From Coturnix japonica (Eukaryota; Chordata; Aves; Galliformes; Phasianidae): 64,000 nt of DNA. Location: contig NC_029532.1 of assembly GCF_001577835.2 (NCBI RefSeq), forward strand, positions 8,044,301-8,108,300. The letters are read 5' to 3'. The notes below the pieces were generated by a model, which worked only from the letters and a program-made list of their open reading frames with translations, made no database searches and was not told the DNA's origin. Of the stretch, positions 1 through 11,300 are shown one piece after another; within the stretch, counting starts at the first letter, position 1, and each line of letters begins with the position of its first letter. The translations under genes and the position numbers were made by a program.

Positions 1-120
1 GTAAGGTTGGATAAGGCCCTGGGCAACCTGATCTAGCTGTGGTGTCCATGTTCACTGCAGGGAAGTTGGACTAGATGGCCTTCAGAGGTTCCTTCCAACT
101 CTAAGCATTCTATGTTTCTA
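1..120 (+). mobile_element. CR1 LINE 3'-end fragment
   Basis: The sequence has the typical avian CR1 tail: a 'ggataaggccctgggcaacc' block, then 'ttggactagatggccttcag', then 'ccttccaactctaagcattc' and a degenerate ATTCTATG end. Only the 3' tip is in the window, and the left part may continue outside it. It lies in a SCAI intron and is non-coding. The match is from memory of the CR1 consensus. Confidence 0.85.
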
Positions 121-679
121 TTCAAAATTTCCTTATTGGAATTTACCATATTAAGGTTACTGTTCATCACAAAGACGAGTATGAAGATCTGTAGTTTGTT
201 TGAGTATGTACGAGTGTGAAGCCATGTAGAGAAGTGTTAGGCAGGCATAATGAGCAAATGTGCAAGAAGTAGACAATTTTCATTAGTTTGAGAACTATTC
301 CTGCTATTTAGCTGAAATTTAAGTTGAAAGTAAGTGTTAATTCAGTTTAAATAGAGAATTTGTAAAATAGATCTGGATTCTTTATCAAATACTGGATGCT
401 TGTGTGACGTTCACTGATCAGTCAGGAATGTCTTGCTGTAGTTATGAGGGTGTGGTACAGTGTTCACTGGAGTACGGTACAGAGACTGACACTGGGGCTC
501 AGTTAGGGTCTGTTAAGAGGTCTCTGTGCATTACCTTGAACAGATAGGTTACAAAATTATATGTAATTAACACCAACTCTGCTGCTAGAGAATTTAGTGG
601 GTGAGCAGCTTCATTCTTTGGCAAGGACAGCTTTTTGGTTTCATGTGCCAAGTGTACCTCTTTGTCTATTGATTTTTAG
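121..679. other. SCAI intron sequence, no gene seen
   Basis: This AT-rich stretch ends in the acceptor TTTTTAG at 673-679. I see no coding exon, RNA gene or clear repeat in it. Confidence 0.6.
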
Positions 680-2272
680 ATCAGTCTCAGCGGGGTAGCC
701 TCTTCACACTCTTTCTGAACAATCCTTTAATGGCATTCCTATTTGTCTCTGGATTATCAAGCATGCGCAGAGGATTGTGGGAGAAGTGTCAGGATTACCT
801 TAGAAAAATCAATCGAGATATTGCGCAGCTGCTGACCCACTCCCGCTCCATAGGTATGTGCCCACAGATTTACAGTGGAGACTTCATGTGCTGCTTCAGG
901 AGATGCTGTTTTCTCTTGCTCAACCTTTCCAAGAGACAGAGTAACAAATAATGAGGGCAGGGGGAGGAGGGGGGGCACTAGTATTTGTGGTTTCCCCAGG
1001 CTTTATTTTTAAAGCCTGTCTGAATTGATTTTGTTTGTTCCCTTTTTTTTTTTATAGATCAATCCTTTCTTCAGTTTTTTGGGGATGAATTTCTTCGTTT
1101 GCTTCTAACAAGATTTATCTTCTGTTCAGCTACTATGAGGATGCACAAAATTTTCCGGGTATGCAGAGATATCTGTCCCTTTGTTAGAACAGTTGAGTGC
1201 ATATAGAACTGAAGGATGGAAGGGTCTAAAGGCTAAACATACAGTTCTGACTTGAGAAAGAAAGCTGATATTCACGTGCTAATGGCTTTAGCTTGAATTG
1301 AACTTGTGTCTTTGTACCTCTCCAAAGACATGAAGCCTTTATCTTGCTTCATTCTTAATCCATCTTTTGATAGTACTAAACTATTTTTTGATAGTACTTC
1401 TGATAGTACTAAACTATTATTTCTACACAATTGAAAAGGTGTAGAACAAGAATATAAGAGGGAAATAGGAGGGAGCAGAACTTCATTGCTGGAATGTATT
1501 CTAGCGTGGATTGGAGTTTGAAAGGTATTTGAAGTTTAAATGAGTAAACTAAGCAGGAAGATGGTATTTTCCCTCCCTGCTGGTTAATATTGTACCTGAA
1601 TCTGCACCATTCTACATTCCTGTCTGTTGGCATATCAACTGCCTACTCTATTTTTAAGCATTACAGAAGAAAAAAAGAAAGTCAAAACACAGGAAGTGTA
1701 CCATATTCATCTCATGTAACTGCACATATCTTAGTAGCTTTCCAAACCGAAGTTAGCTACTAGGCTTCCTGGATATCAGAGAAAAACAGGTCATCTGTGA
1801 GTGGGGATAGATAGAAATAAACTCTGGCCTGTTAGGTAAGTATAAGTCAAGTTTGTGTTTTCTAATCGTTATTATTTTATTTTATTTGACAAAGCTTTTG
1901 TGAACATATGATTTAACCATCTTATGGGCATTTGTAGTGCCACTCTGAGTTAAAGGAAAAAGAAAACTGGAAGTAGCGTCATTTCTGATAGACTTTTCTT
2001 TCTCTGGCAGGCTAAACAGATTGGGTTATCTCCTATGTGAAATTGGCCTTTTGCAGTCTTCTTCTGAAAAGCTGTAAAAAATAAATGAATGTCTGATTCT
2101 TTTTGTTTTCACTGTCATCTAGCAGGAGACACGAAATTATCCAGAATCTTATCCTCAGCTGCCAAGAGATGAAACGGTGGAGAACCCTCACCTCCAAAAG
2201 CACATTTTGGAGCTGGCTTCCATACTGGATGTTAGAAATGTTTTCCTGGAAAACACTCTTGACGACTATTAA
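680..2272 (+). CDS. SCAI: SCAI, last three coding exons (partial gene)
   Basis: SCAI (suppressor of cancer cell invasion) is a nuclear cofactor that binds MKL1/MRTF and represses SRF target genes; it is also reported to act in double-strand-break repair. Coding exons are 680-853, 1058-1158 and 2126-2272. All are flanked by GT and AG, and the phases agree (1, 1, 0, then stop). The joined reading gives about 140 C-terminal residues, including LMAFLFVSGLSSMRRGLWEK, a QSFLQFFGDEFLRLLLTRF stretch, and the C-terminus VFLENTLDDY followed by TAA at 2270-2272. This agrees with the human C-terminus as I recall it. The rest of the roughly 600-residue protein lies left of the window. The gene runs in the same direction as GOLGA1, with its 3' end about 5.3 kb before the GOLGA1 CpG island. 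Confidence 0.93.
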
Positions 2273-2404
2273 GAAAAACTGTCTTACTGCAAAGGGTTTT
2301 CCCTGGCCACAGATTTTGAATGGTGCGGTTTTCTAATGTGAAAATCATAAAAGGAAGTACTTGATTTTATTTTTAAACTTAGGACCATTATTTTAAAAAG
2401 TAAT

Positions 2405-2410
2405 AATAAA
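2405..2410 (+). terminator. Candidate SCAI poly(A) signal (AATAAA)
   Basis: AATAAA lies 133 bp after the SCAI stop codon. A second AATAAA is at 2723-2728. Which one is used, or whether a longer 3'UTR is made, cannot be told from sequence. Confidence 0.5.
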
Positions 2411-2729
2411 CAGCTGTTAGGTTAGCTGTTCCATTCTGTATGGGGGGGGTCGATTTTATAAGAAGTTTTCATGTCTTTTAAATGTTAAAGAATTGCTAGA
2501 GGTTTATCTCTGGTCTTGTGGTTGTCAACCACATTTCCAACAGCTGATCCTAAGCATAGAAGTATTATTGGTTACCTTTAGCCCACATTTGTGGAAATCC
2601 TTTATTTTTATACAATTTTAAGAAATTGGGAAAAAAATTGATAGAAAAATGATATTTTGTCCCCAAAGAGTCTGGATTTGAAATGATGGAGATGGAACCA
2701 CACAGTGCAAACAGACAATAGCAATAAAA

Positions 2730-5700
2730 CAAAGTCCTTCATAACCAATATATTTTTTCAGTCTTAGGCAAGTAAGTAGACAAAGATTAAGTTGCATTTG
2801 GAGACAGTGAGTTTGAAATGAAGTTGTAAAGAAAGTTAATGCTCCCTACAGATTTGACACAGCAATGTCGTATATAAACTCTGAACTGCTGTCCAAGGAC
2901 ACAATTTCCTCTCTGTCTGATGGGACATGTGCTTAGCAGATCAGTGAATTAAAAACTAAGAAAGCTAGCACCTCTTTCTCACTGTAATAAGGATTGTCTT
3001 GCCATTTTTGTTGCTGCCACTATTTTATAGGAGATTGCATTCTTCATTTTGAGCCACTAGTTGGATATTCTTTAATTTCTGGCAGGTGTTATCCTCCTCT
3101 CTTTTTGTGGATGGAATGTGTGGCTCCCACAGCATTACCATTCCCTGACTGGAGTTGAAAGAATTCCATGTAAAGTGCTGAATGCAAGCCCTTCTTATCC
3201 CCCATTTATCAGACCAACCTGTGCTGGAGCTGCACCCCAAGAGAGAGATGCCAGTGCTCCTCTCATGGGTTAAACTAAGTGGGTACTGCCAGTAGAACAA
3301 ACAAACAAAACAGAGAGGTTGTGGTTGTGTTTGGTAGCCCTGTAGTCTCCCTCAGCCTAGGAATCTTAGGGAGTACAATGGCCTCTGCAAAGGCTCTTAC
3401 TGCAGAAAAGTGCTTGCTTGACTCATTTGGACTGTACTGCCTTCTTTGCAGAGCTGGAGGACCTCTTGCAACTCCTGACAGTAAAGGTTTGAGCAGGGGG
3501 AAGGAAATGAAAATATTTTAATTCAGTGAGTTTATGTTCGCTGTTCCATGGACTAGAAAGGCAGTGGAAGGATGAGTGTGATCAGTGCTTTTATGTTAAA
3601 CCTCAGCCATGTCTCCATTTCTGTTGGGGAAAAAAGAAATGCAAGATTTGGTGACTACCATAGTTATTGCAGTAGACCTAATTGCAAGTGTTGTCATACA
3701 AGGTATGATTTACTCAGCTGGAATAGTGGAGAGAGGGCAGCAGTTCAGCACTGATGAGCCTTCGTTCAGCTGTGAATAGCACAGTATGGCACATCAGGAA
3801 TTGCTGGAGTGGTGGTGGGAAGTTGCTGTGAAGGTCTTCTCTATATGGGATGCAGCTGATGCCACCCATTCTTTAATTTCTCAAGTGAAAAAAAAAAAAA
3901 AAAGTATTAAAAAAAAAAAAAGTAGTGTATGTTCTAAGCAGTCTTGAAGCTGTTGTGTTGGGTTGTGTTGGGCCCCCCACCACTTGGTGCTGTTCTTTGG
4001 ACTATGGCAGGACTTTGTTACATGGGATGTGGAGTTTATTTTAAAGAGTGTGTGTCTGTGTGTGCATGTGTATTCTAGGCGTTTGTGTGTATATGTACAA
4101 TACGCATACATCTACTGGCTGGTGTAAATTGTAAATATGTATATATGTATAGGTACTTGTATATGTATTAAAAAGTATGAAACAGTACAATGTCTATATA
4201 CAAAATTTATATATACACACATATGCCATTCTGGGTGCGTTCCCCAAAGTATTCCAGATCATTTGTGGTTGTCATAAAAGTTATGGCTCTTCTGCTGTTG
4301 TTACAGTCTGTTTTCAGGGACTTGCAGTTGGTCCTTGAAGTTACTTGGAAGTGATTTCAGATACAGGAGGCCTTGGTCAGCTGGGGCAGTGACTACTCCT
4401 GTATGTGCTACAGTGATTAGATTCTAAGATTCTGAACTGTGAAGTGAATGGTCTGCCTTTCCTTCTGGTAGGAGGTCTCCAGTTATTAAAATGTGGGATT
4501 CTGTGTGGAAGCTAAATATAATAGAAAGCCTTTTGATGCAGCAGCAAGTGAGAGAGAGGGATTTTCAGTTCCCCTGTCTGCTGTTCCTCCTTTGGCAGCA
4601 TTCAGCTTACAGGGGAGGAGGATGCAGATTTCCCAAGCTCACTGCCTTCCAATCAAATGCTTTTTTTTTACTTTAGCGTTTGCTTTTGATTAAGCTGTTC
4701 TCATTTTGGTTCCATGTATCTGGACGACAGTATGCTAGTTCTAAGGATAGGAGTGATGGTTCCATTAGCGTGAGCTGGTGGGCTTCTGTGGGTAGTTGTT
4801 TGTGAAGCAAATGGGAGAGCCTTGGCAGACACAGTCTTCATTTTAGCTGGGCTGAAGCAGGGAGTCTTTGCTTTGATCTTAGAGGTTTCTAATACACTAT
4901 GCAGCCCTAAGAAAAGGTCTTTAAAAAACAAAACAAACAAAAGAGTTGCAGATGCTAAAATATAAGAGGAGAATATGAAGCTTTGAAAATTCATTCAGAA
5001 GTTGAATTTCTTAGCAGCAATGACTGTCCAAGGCAAGAATTCCTCCTGAAGGACCCTTGTCCTCTTCTTACCTTCTGACCTTTGGTTCAGAGGGATTGCT
5101 GCTGACAGGGGTATTCAAAGATAAACAGAACTCCTGTTCTGTTAGTAAGAGTGCAAAGGTGTACCTTGCAAAGAAAAAGGCTGATACCTTCTGTCTGCTC
5201 TAGCTGTAGATGGATAAGCATCTAGTCATGGATTCTGAGCCAGCCCCCTCCCTTCTGACCCAAAACAACTGCTTTCAAGATGAAAAGTGGTATTTTCTCT
5301 CCAAGTAAAATCTTGTCTTGTTTGAACTTACTGAGTCATTCTAAAGTTGTGCTACTGTGTGCTGTGTGCTATGGTCCTAGGTACCTTCTCTGTGTATGCT
5401 TGTACGTACTGAAGAAAACTTTGGTTTGTGTATTTAGCAGTCCTGGCTGGAAGTGAGGGGAAGACCGAACCATTTTTGAGTGAGAACAGATCCCTTTCTT
5501 CTCAGGCCTAATGCCTTCCCTCTTGTCTTGCTAACCTTTTGCTTATGTTAATGGAGAAGACTTGCCATCACCAGGCAAGGGTAAATTCTGTATGTTATGT
5601 ACTATGAGAGGAAAATGTGAGCTGTACTGAATGTCTGTGTATTGGACTGCTTCTGCCTAGCTTCCTATTTCCTCTGCATGTAATGCATTTGAATTAATCC

Positions 5701-7580
5701 TACTTTCAGAGGAGGCACCTCTATTCCTACCCCTGTTCAGAACATCATAGCCACGATTAGTGTTGCTGCCTTCTCTTTTCACCTTTTTGACTCATCAAAA
5801 TAATAGTGGGAAGGGAAGAGAGGGAAATGAATCTGCAGCTATTTTTTACTACTGGGGTGTGCTGTCTCGTTTTCTTCATGCACAACTTAAATGGAGCACT
5901 AGCTCTGTGAGCTTTGCAAACTGGAGTTGCTCCCTGGAGTGCTTTCTTGAGAAGTTTCAGGACTGTTTGTTTGAGTAGTCTATCAAACAGTATCTGTCAG
6001 GTAAGACTTAATAAAGCTCTCAAGATCATTCCATAGGGAGATGTGCAGAGATGCCTTTTAAGGATCACAGGAGATAGATGGAGATGGGGAATTAGGCTTC
6101 AGATAATCATCTTCATAAGGTACGAAGTGAGTAGTTCTGGTCAGGCAGCTCCTCTAAGAATGAAAGTATCTATCATTCCATTGCTCACCCACAGGCATGC
6201 TGTTGTGAAGTGCCTCCCCCCGCTCTGCCTTCATCCTTACACTGTAACTCCATGCTGTGCCCGACGTCTGCTTTTCCTATGAGCTAAAAAGCTTGGAATC
6301 CGTCTGGACAACTTGTTTTTCATTTTGTTTTGTGTTTTGTTTTGTCTTGAGGCTTCTTTTGTAACAGCTTTATCTATGTTAGATTCTTCAGTAGGTGTTT
6401 GTATTACAGGTCACTAATGATGGCAGTAGCAGAGCCCTCAGTTAGTCCTGCCCTTTCCAGACCAAGTGGCTGCCTGGGTGTCAGCAGCTGATCTGTGATG
6501 GCTGCAGCTGTTCTGTGGCTGAGGAGCTGCGCAGCCTGAAAACTGTTAAAATCCCTTGGTGACTTTGCATAGCAGCACTGTCAGCTTGTGTGAGGGGTGT
6601 TGGTGTGGAGGGCAGGGCAGAAGTCTGCAAAGTGAAGAGGTTACAATTGCTGAGATGGCTCTCTGACATTTTCTAGTGTCTTTGACTTCTAGAGCAGTTC
6701 TGTTTCTGTGACCAAATCTATTGCATGTGCTTTGAAGATTCAGATATCTGCAACTAGAACAGGAGGAATACATCAATTTATTTTATTCTTCTGGGTTTTT
6801 GTTGTTGTTTTTTTCACTCTAAACCATTCCTCTGCCAAAACAAAAGAGATTTAGTTTGAGATTTTCAAATTGGATCATTTGGAATATCAAAGAGCATCTC
6901 TGCATCTTGTTGGTGCACTGGTGCACACAGAGATGTTTTGCCCTTGAAGCTCCTACTTTCACATTGCAGCTGCTGTTCCCTGGCCCAAAGGCGCCCTGGA
7001 GCCTCCTGCTTTGCAGCTGTTCAAGGATGAAGGCTTGTTCTTGCTATGGGCCCCGCTGGCACTGCAGGGCTCCTTTGGCACGTGTTGGTCATTGCTTCCT
7101 TCATCGGGGCTGTGTTAGGGCTGGTTCTGCCCGCAGGGCCCCAGAGCAGGAGCTGTGCCCTGCAGTGCAGCCATGCAGCAGAGCGGGGCTGGGCCTGCAC
7201 TGCAGTGAAACCAGAAATCAGAACATTTGGTACCCAAAGTCATTCTATAATGGATTAGCTCGAAGTTATTTGACAGCCACGTGCCTGTACATCGTATTTT
7301 GGTAAAAGCAGATATTTTACTTAAAATAGAGATATATGAATAAAAGTTTTGGAGCAAATAGCTTTTTTTTTTATTTTTTATTTTTTTTCCATTTTCCAAA
7401 GGCTCTGTAAATTGCCAAAGCAATGTAATGCCAGAGAGTTCTATCTATGTTGGTGTCTGGGAGGAACGCGATGTGTTTGTATTACTGCTGCAATTGTCGG
7501 GGGGAAGTGAAAGCTGAGCTGGAAGTGCGACTGGGTCTGTGTCGGTTGGGCGCTGCACAAACAGCTCGGTTACGGCTCTG
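2730..7580. other. SCAI-GOLGA1 intergenic region
   Basis: There are no exons I can support here. The region holds AT-rich unique sequence, two adjacent A-runs (about 3884-3921), TG/TA-rich simple sequence (about 4045-4215) and short open frames with no family resemblance or splice support. It may include a long SCAI 3'UTR. Confidence 0.55.
3884..3921 (+). repeat. Paired poly-A tracts
   Basis: There are two A-runs separated by GTATT, with no recognisable retroposed sequence upstream. They are simple-sequence DNA and not a SINE tail that I can identify. Confidence 0.6.
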
Positions 7581-8030
7581 TACCGGCAATGACAATAAAC
7601 GCTCGGGGCGGGGCTGCCCGCTGCTGCCATCACCCGGTGTGCCGCCTCTTGCACTGCCGCGGGACGGGGGGGCGGGGCGGGCACGTTGCGCATGCGTACC
7701 GGACGGCGGCGCTTCCGCCCGCGCGGCACTTCCGGGTCAGCGCCGGAGGCGACGGCGGCGTCGCGGGGTCCGGGCGGCGGCGGACGAGACGAGGCCGGGC
7801 CAGGCCGCGGGACGGCGGTGAGGGCGCGGGCTGTACTGCAGCGGGTTGTATTGCAACGGGCCGTATTGCACCCGGGGACCGCGGCCGTCTCCGAACAGGC
7901 GGCAGCTGCCGGGAACGGGCCGCCCGAGCTCGCCCTGTCGTTGGTGGCGCCGCGCTGCCCCGGGGCCGGGCCCAATTCTGGGGTGGGGGCACCGGAGGGT
8001 CCGTGCGGTGCGGCGGGGTCGTAGCGGGCT
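7580..8030 (+). promoter_or_regulatory. GOLGA1 CpG-island promoter and first (non-coding) exon
   Basis: The sequence changes abruptly to very GC- and CpG-rich. A palindromic NRF1-type site (TGCGCATGCG) is at 7687-7696, and an ETS-like ACTTCCGG is near 7730. There is no TATA box. A strong donor (GGCGGTGAGG) near 7817 probably ends the non-coding first exon. The coding exon's acceptor (ATATCACAG) ends at 8250. The exact start site is inferred. Confidence 0.7.
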
Positions 8031-8300
8031 GTGAGGGGTTGTAAAGTACCTAAAAAAGCGTGTAGTTATCTCTAATGGGGGTGGACGTCTTCAGCATGGA
8101 AGCCTTATCGCCTCAATTTACAGGTGTTGTTAGGCCATGGAGGCTGTAATGGAACGAGAAATGCAATAAAGCGGAGTGGATGAAGCACAAAATTAAATCT
8201 CAGCTTCTGGAAGCTGTAAGCAGAGCATCGATGCGTTAGATATATCACAGGCACCGGCTTTTTGAAGCACCCGGCACTGCCAGTGCTACGGAGTAGTAAA

Positions 8301-11300
8301 ATGTTTGCGAAACTGAAGAAGAAGATCGCAGAAGAGGCAGCTATTGCTCCCAGGCCCGGGGGGGCGGCCAGGATCCCACGATCCATCAGCAAAGAGTCCA
8401 TCACCTCCGTGGGAGCGGACTCGGGAGATGACTTTGTGAGTTCTGCCTTACTCTGAGTTTGGGTTCTTAAGCCACGTTTGTGTCGCTGCTTTCCAGGATC
8501 CATTTTAGGTGTGCTGTGTGAGCTGAGAGTGCCCTGTGGTACCTCTGTAGGTGTATGTCTTAATATGCAGATGAATCAGTAGCTTGAGTCAGTTTAAATA
8601 CCAAAGGGAAAATATTGTTCTGTTTACCATCAGAGTTACTTGTTTACCCATGTAAACATTAGTTACAAAGCTGTCTCAATAGAGAACATCATTCAGCACG
8701 TGTAGGACGTTGAATAAATGTTGAGTGAACAAGTAGTATGTGAGATGCCTAGTAGTGAAATTAATTTCTGAAGCGGTAAGAAAGCAGGAATTCCAAACTC
8801 AAAAACTTGGTATTCATTTAACTGTTCTTAATGCAGATTTTATACAGCTAGAAAGCCATAGAGAGTCCTGTGTCATTTATGCTTTGGATTTAACTTGGAA
8901 TGACTGTTGAGTTCATTCCACATAAAGATTGTTGCTCTTTTTTCCTAGTTTCTAATTTGTCCAGAAGGCTTTTTCTCTGACCCGTCCCTTCTGAGCCTGG
9001 CATCGTTAGAGCCTGATTTCCTTTTTCCCCCAGCCATTCTGTTGTGCCACCTTCTTAGTGCTGGGTTAGAACAAACTGCTTTCTGCTGTAGGCAGTTATA
9101 AAAGACACTGGGCAGTGTTTATTGTTGTAGAGTTAGTATGTAACAGGATCGTTTTGAGTACATCTCTTTAGTTACATGGTTGTTCTTCTGTCGAGGCTTC
9201 TGATGGAAGCAGTTCTAGAGAGGATCTTTCATCCCAGTTGTTCAGAAGAAATGAACAAATAAGAAAACTGGAAGTCAAGTTGTCTGGTACGTGTCTTGAT
9301 ACATGTAAAATTTGATTGCTTAGAAGATAGTTTCCTTTCCACTTCAGTGTTCAGAGTTATGAAAAATGTTTGTTTCATTTTAGAAAGTTAACTTGTAGTA
9401 TGCCCCTATCATTTTCATCTAGGTAGCATTTCTGCCCCTGTGCTTCAAACAGTCTTTCCCTCTCCACCCCCCTTTTTTATTATTCTATGTATGTGATGAT
9501 TTGTTTCTCTTAGGATCTAAGACTTCTGATGTTGACAGTAACACAGGTGAAATGAAGAAAGAGGAAAGAATTCAGCATAAAACAGTCGCAAGGCTGTTTT
9601 GCTTTCTAGGATAATACCTCGTTCCATAGAGCTGTCAGTAAGGGTTCTGCTCTGACACTCCTTTCCATCCCTGTTGTATGGAGTGGAACTTCTCGTGTAG
9701 CTACCAGCACTAGGACAGACCCTCTTGTTTGTACCACTCATTTACCCTACGGACAGTGGAGAGCTACTTGCTTCTGTTCATTGTTACAGTCACCCAAGTT
9801 TTCCTCAGCAGAAATGATTTTCTAGTTGAGAAAATCATTGCCATTTTCCACTCATCTTTTGTTTTTTTTTTTCTCCCCCCTCCCCTTTTTTTTCCCCCCC
9901 CTGTTTCCTTCCCTAATGTCTGTCCATTCCTGGTCTGTGCTTCTCCCTCCTAACACAAGATTATGCTGATCAGATCCGAAACTTGCAGAAGATAAAAGAG
10001 AAGCTTGAAAATGCATTAGAAAAGCATCAAGATTGTACGTATTTATTTTTTAATCTCTCTTATGGTTGAAAATTGCTATGGTTTAAATATACCTGGAAAG
10101 AAACAATTTTTACATACAGTTTTTTAAACATTTATTTTCAAACTGTATACATGCAAGCTGCAAAGAAGTAGAACACAGGCTCCTGCCTTGCTAATGATGT
10201 AATAACAGCAGTGATGTGCTGGTTGTTGAACAAAGCTCATATTATGCGCTATTTGGCAAATTTGGGGCTAATGTGTAGAAGAGACTTTGCTGAAACGTAC
10301 GGCTTTGCTGTAGTCCAGCTTAGAACAGGAGACATCTTTTGTTACTTCAGACACTTCTCTCACATGCAGGCAGTGTTATGTGATGAGTGGTGCAGTATTA
10401 GTGCTAGAGCTGAGATGGTGCTGAATGCTTGAAGAAGCAGCTCTATAAATATATGGATAACATAGAAATTTCAGAAGCAATTTTAAAATATGGATTTTTA
10501 ATACAGTTGGTGCTTTTCTGTTGGTAGCTTCTATGAGGAAACTTCAAGAGCAGAATGAAGCCCACCAGGCCAACCGAGCCAAGATGGCTGAAGGAATGGC
10601 TTTGGCCTTAGAGAAAAAGGACCAGGTAACGGAGCTTAACAACTGAGCTTTTGTCTGGCTGTGGAGATGTACTCAGAGTACATTAATTAAAGTAGCTTTT
10701 CTGTGTTGATGCCATTGTGGTAGACCTTGTTGCCATTTTTATCTTATTTTATTTGAGCAATACTTATGTATATTCAGATAACACAAATTACTCTAGCTTT
10801 TATGTATAAAATACTATCTGTTATTTTTATTTTGGTAATAGCTTTTTTCATCATTTCTTCATCTTAATATTTCTGCTATCACTACAGATTCTTTTTATTT
10901 TTCTTTTTTCCTTACTTGCTGTACTCAAAAGTCTGCGGCTGGGTTGTGATTTTAATTCTTTCTTTCTTTCTTGTTCAGGAGTGGATGGAAAAATTGAGTC
11001 ACATTGAAAAGGTAATTAAGCTTTTGATTTGTTTAATGTTTTTGAGCAGTGCCCTGCATATTTTCTGTATCGTAGCTCTGTTGGGCTCTTTCTTTGCTGG
11101 TTGATCAGTGAGTAGTCGGAGATCTGCCTTTGTTAGCAGCCCCAGTGTTTCACGAGATATTTCTGGAATTAATGGTCAGTGTGGAAGTGAAGAATGGTGG
11201 GTTGCAAGGAGAAACATCTTGGACTTTTCTAAGGTGGAATCAGTTTCCTTAATTATAGATGAGACAGCTGGAATGCAGAAAGACGTGGTGATTTGGACTG

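Noticed and set aside
2730-7580. Search for an extra gene, miRNA hairpin or tRNA between SCAI and GOLGA1
   Set aside because: There are no conserved coding exons, and I recognised no tRNA box motifs or convincing hairpin by eye. A structure search would be needed to exclude small RNAs.
7445-8044. Multiple overlapping open frames in the GOLGA1 CpG island
   Set aside because: Their GC-rich composition explains them. None splices in frame to the GOLGA1 start exon.
8262-8300. 13-codon N-terminal extension of GOLGA1
   Set aside because: It would need to start at TTG. The ATG at 8301 opens the conserved MFAKLKKK N-terminus.
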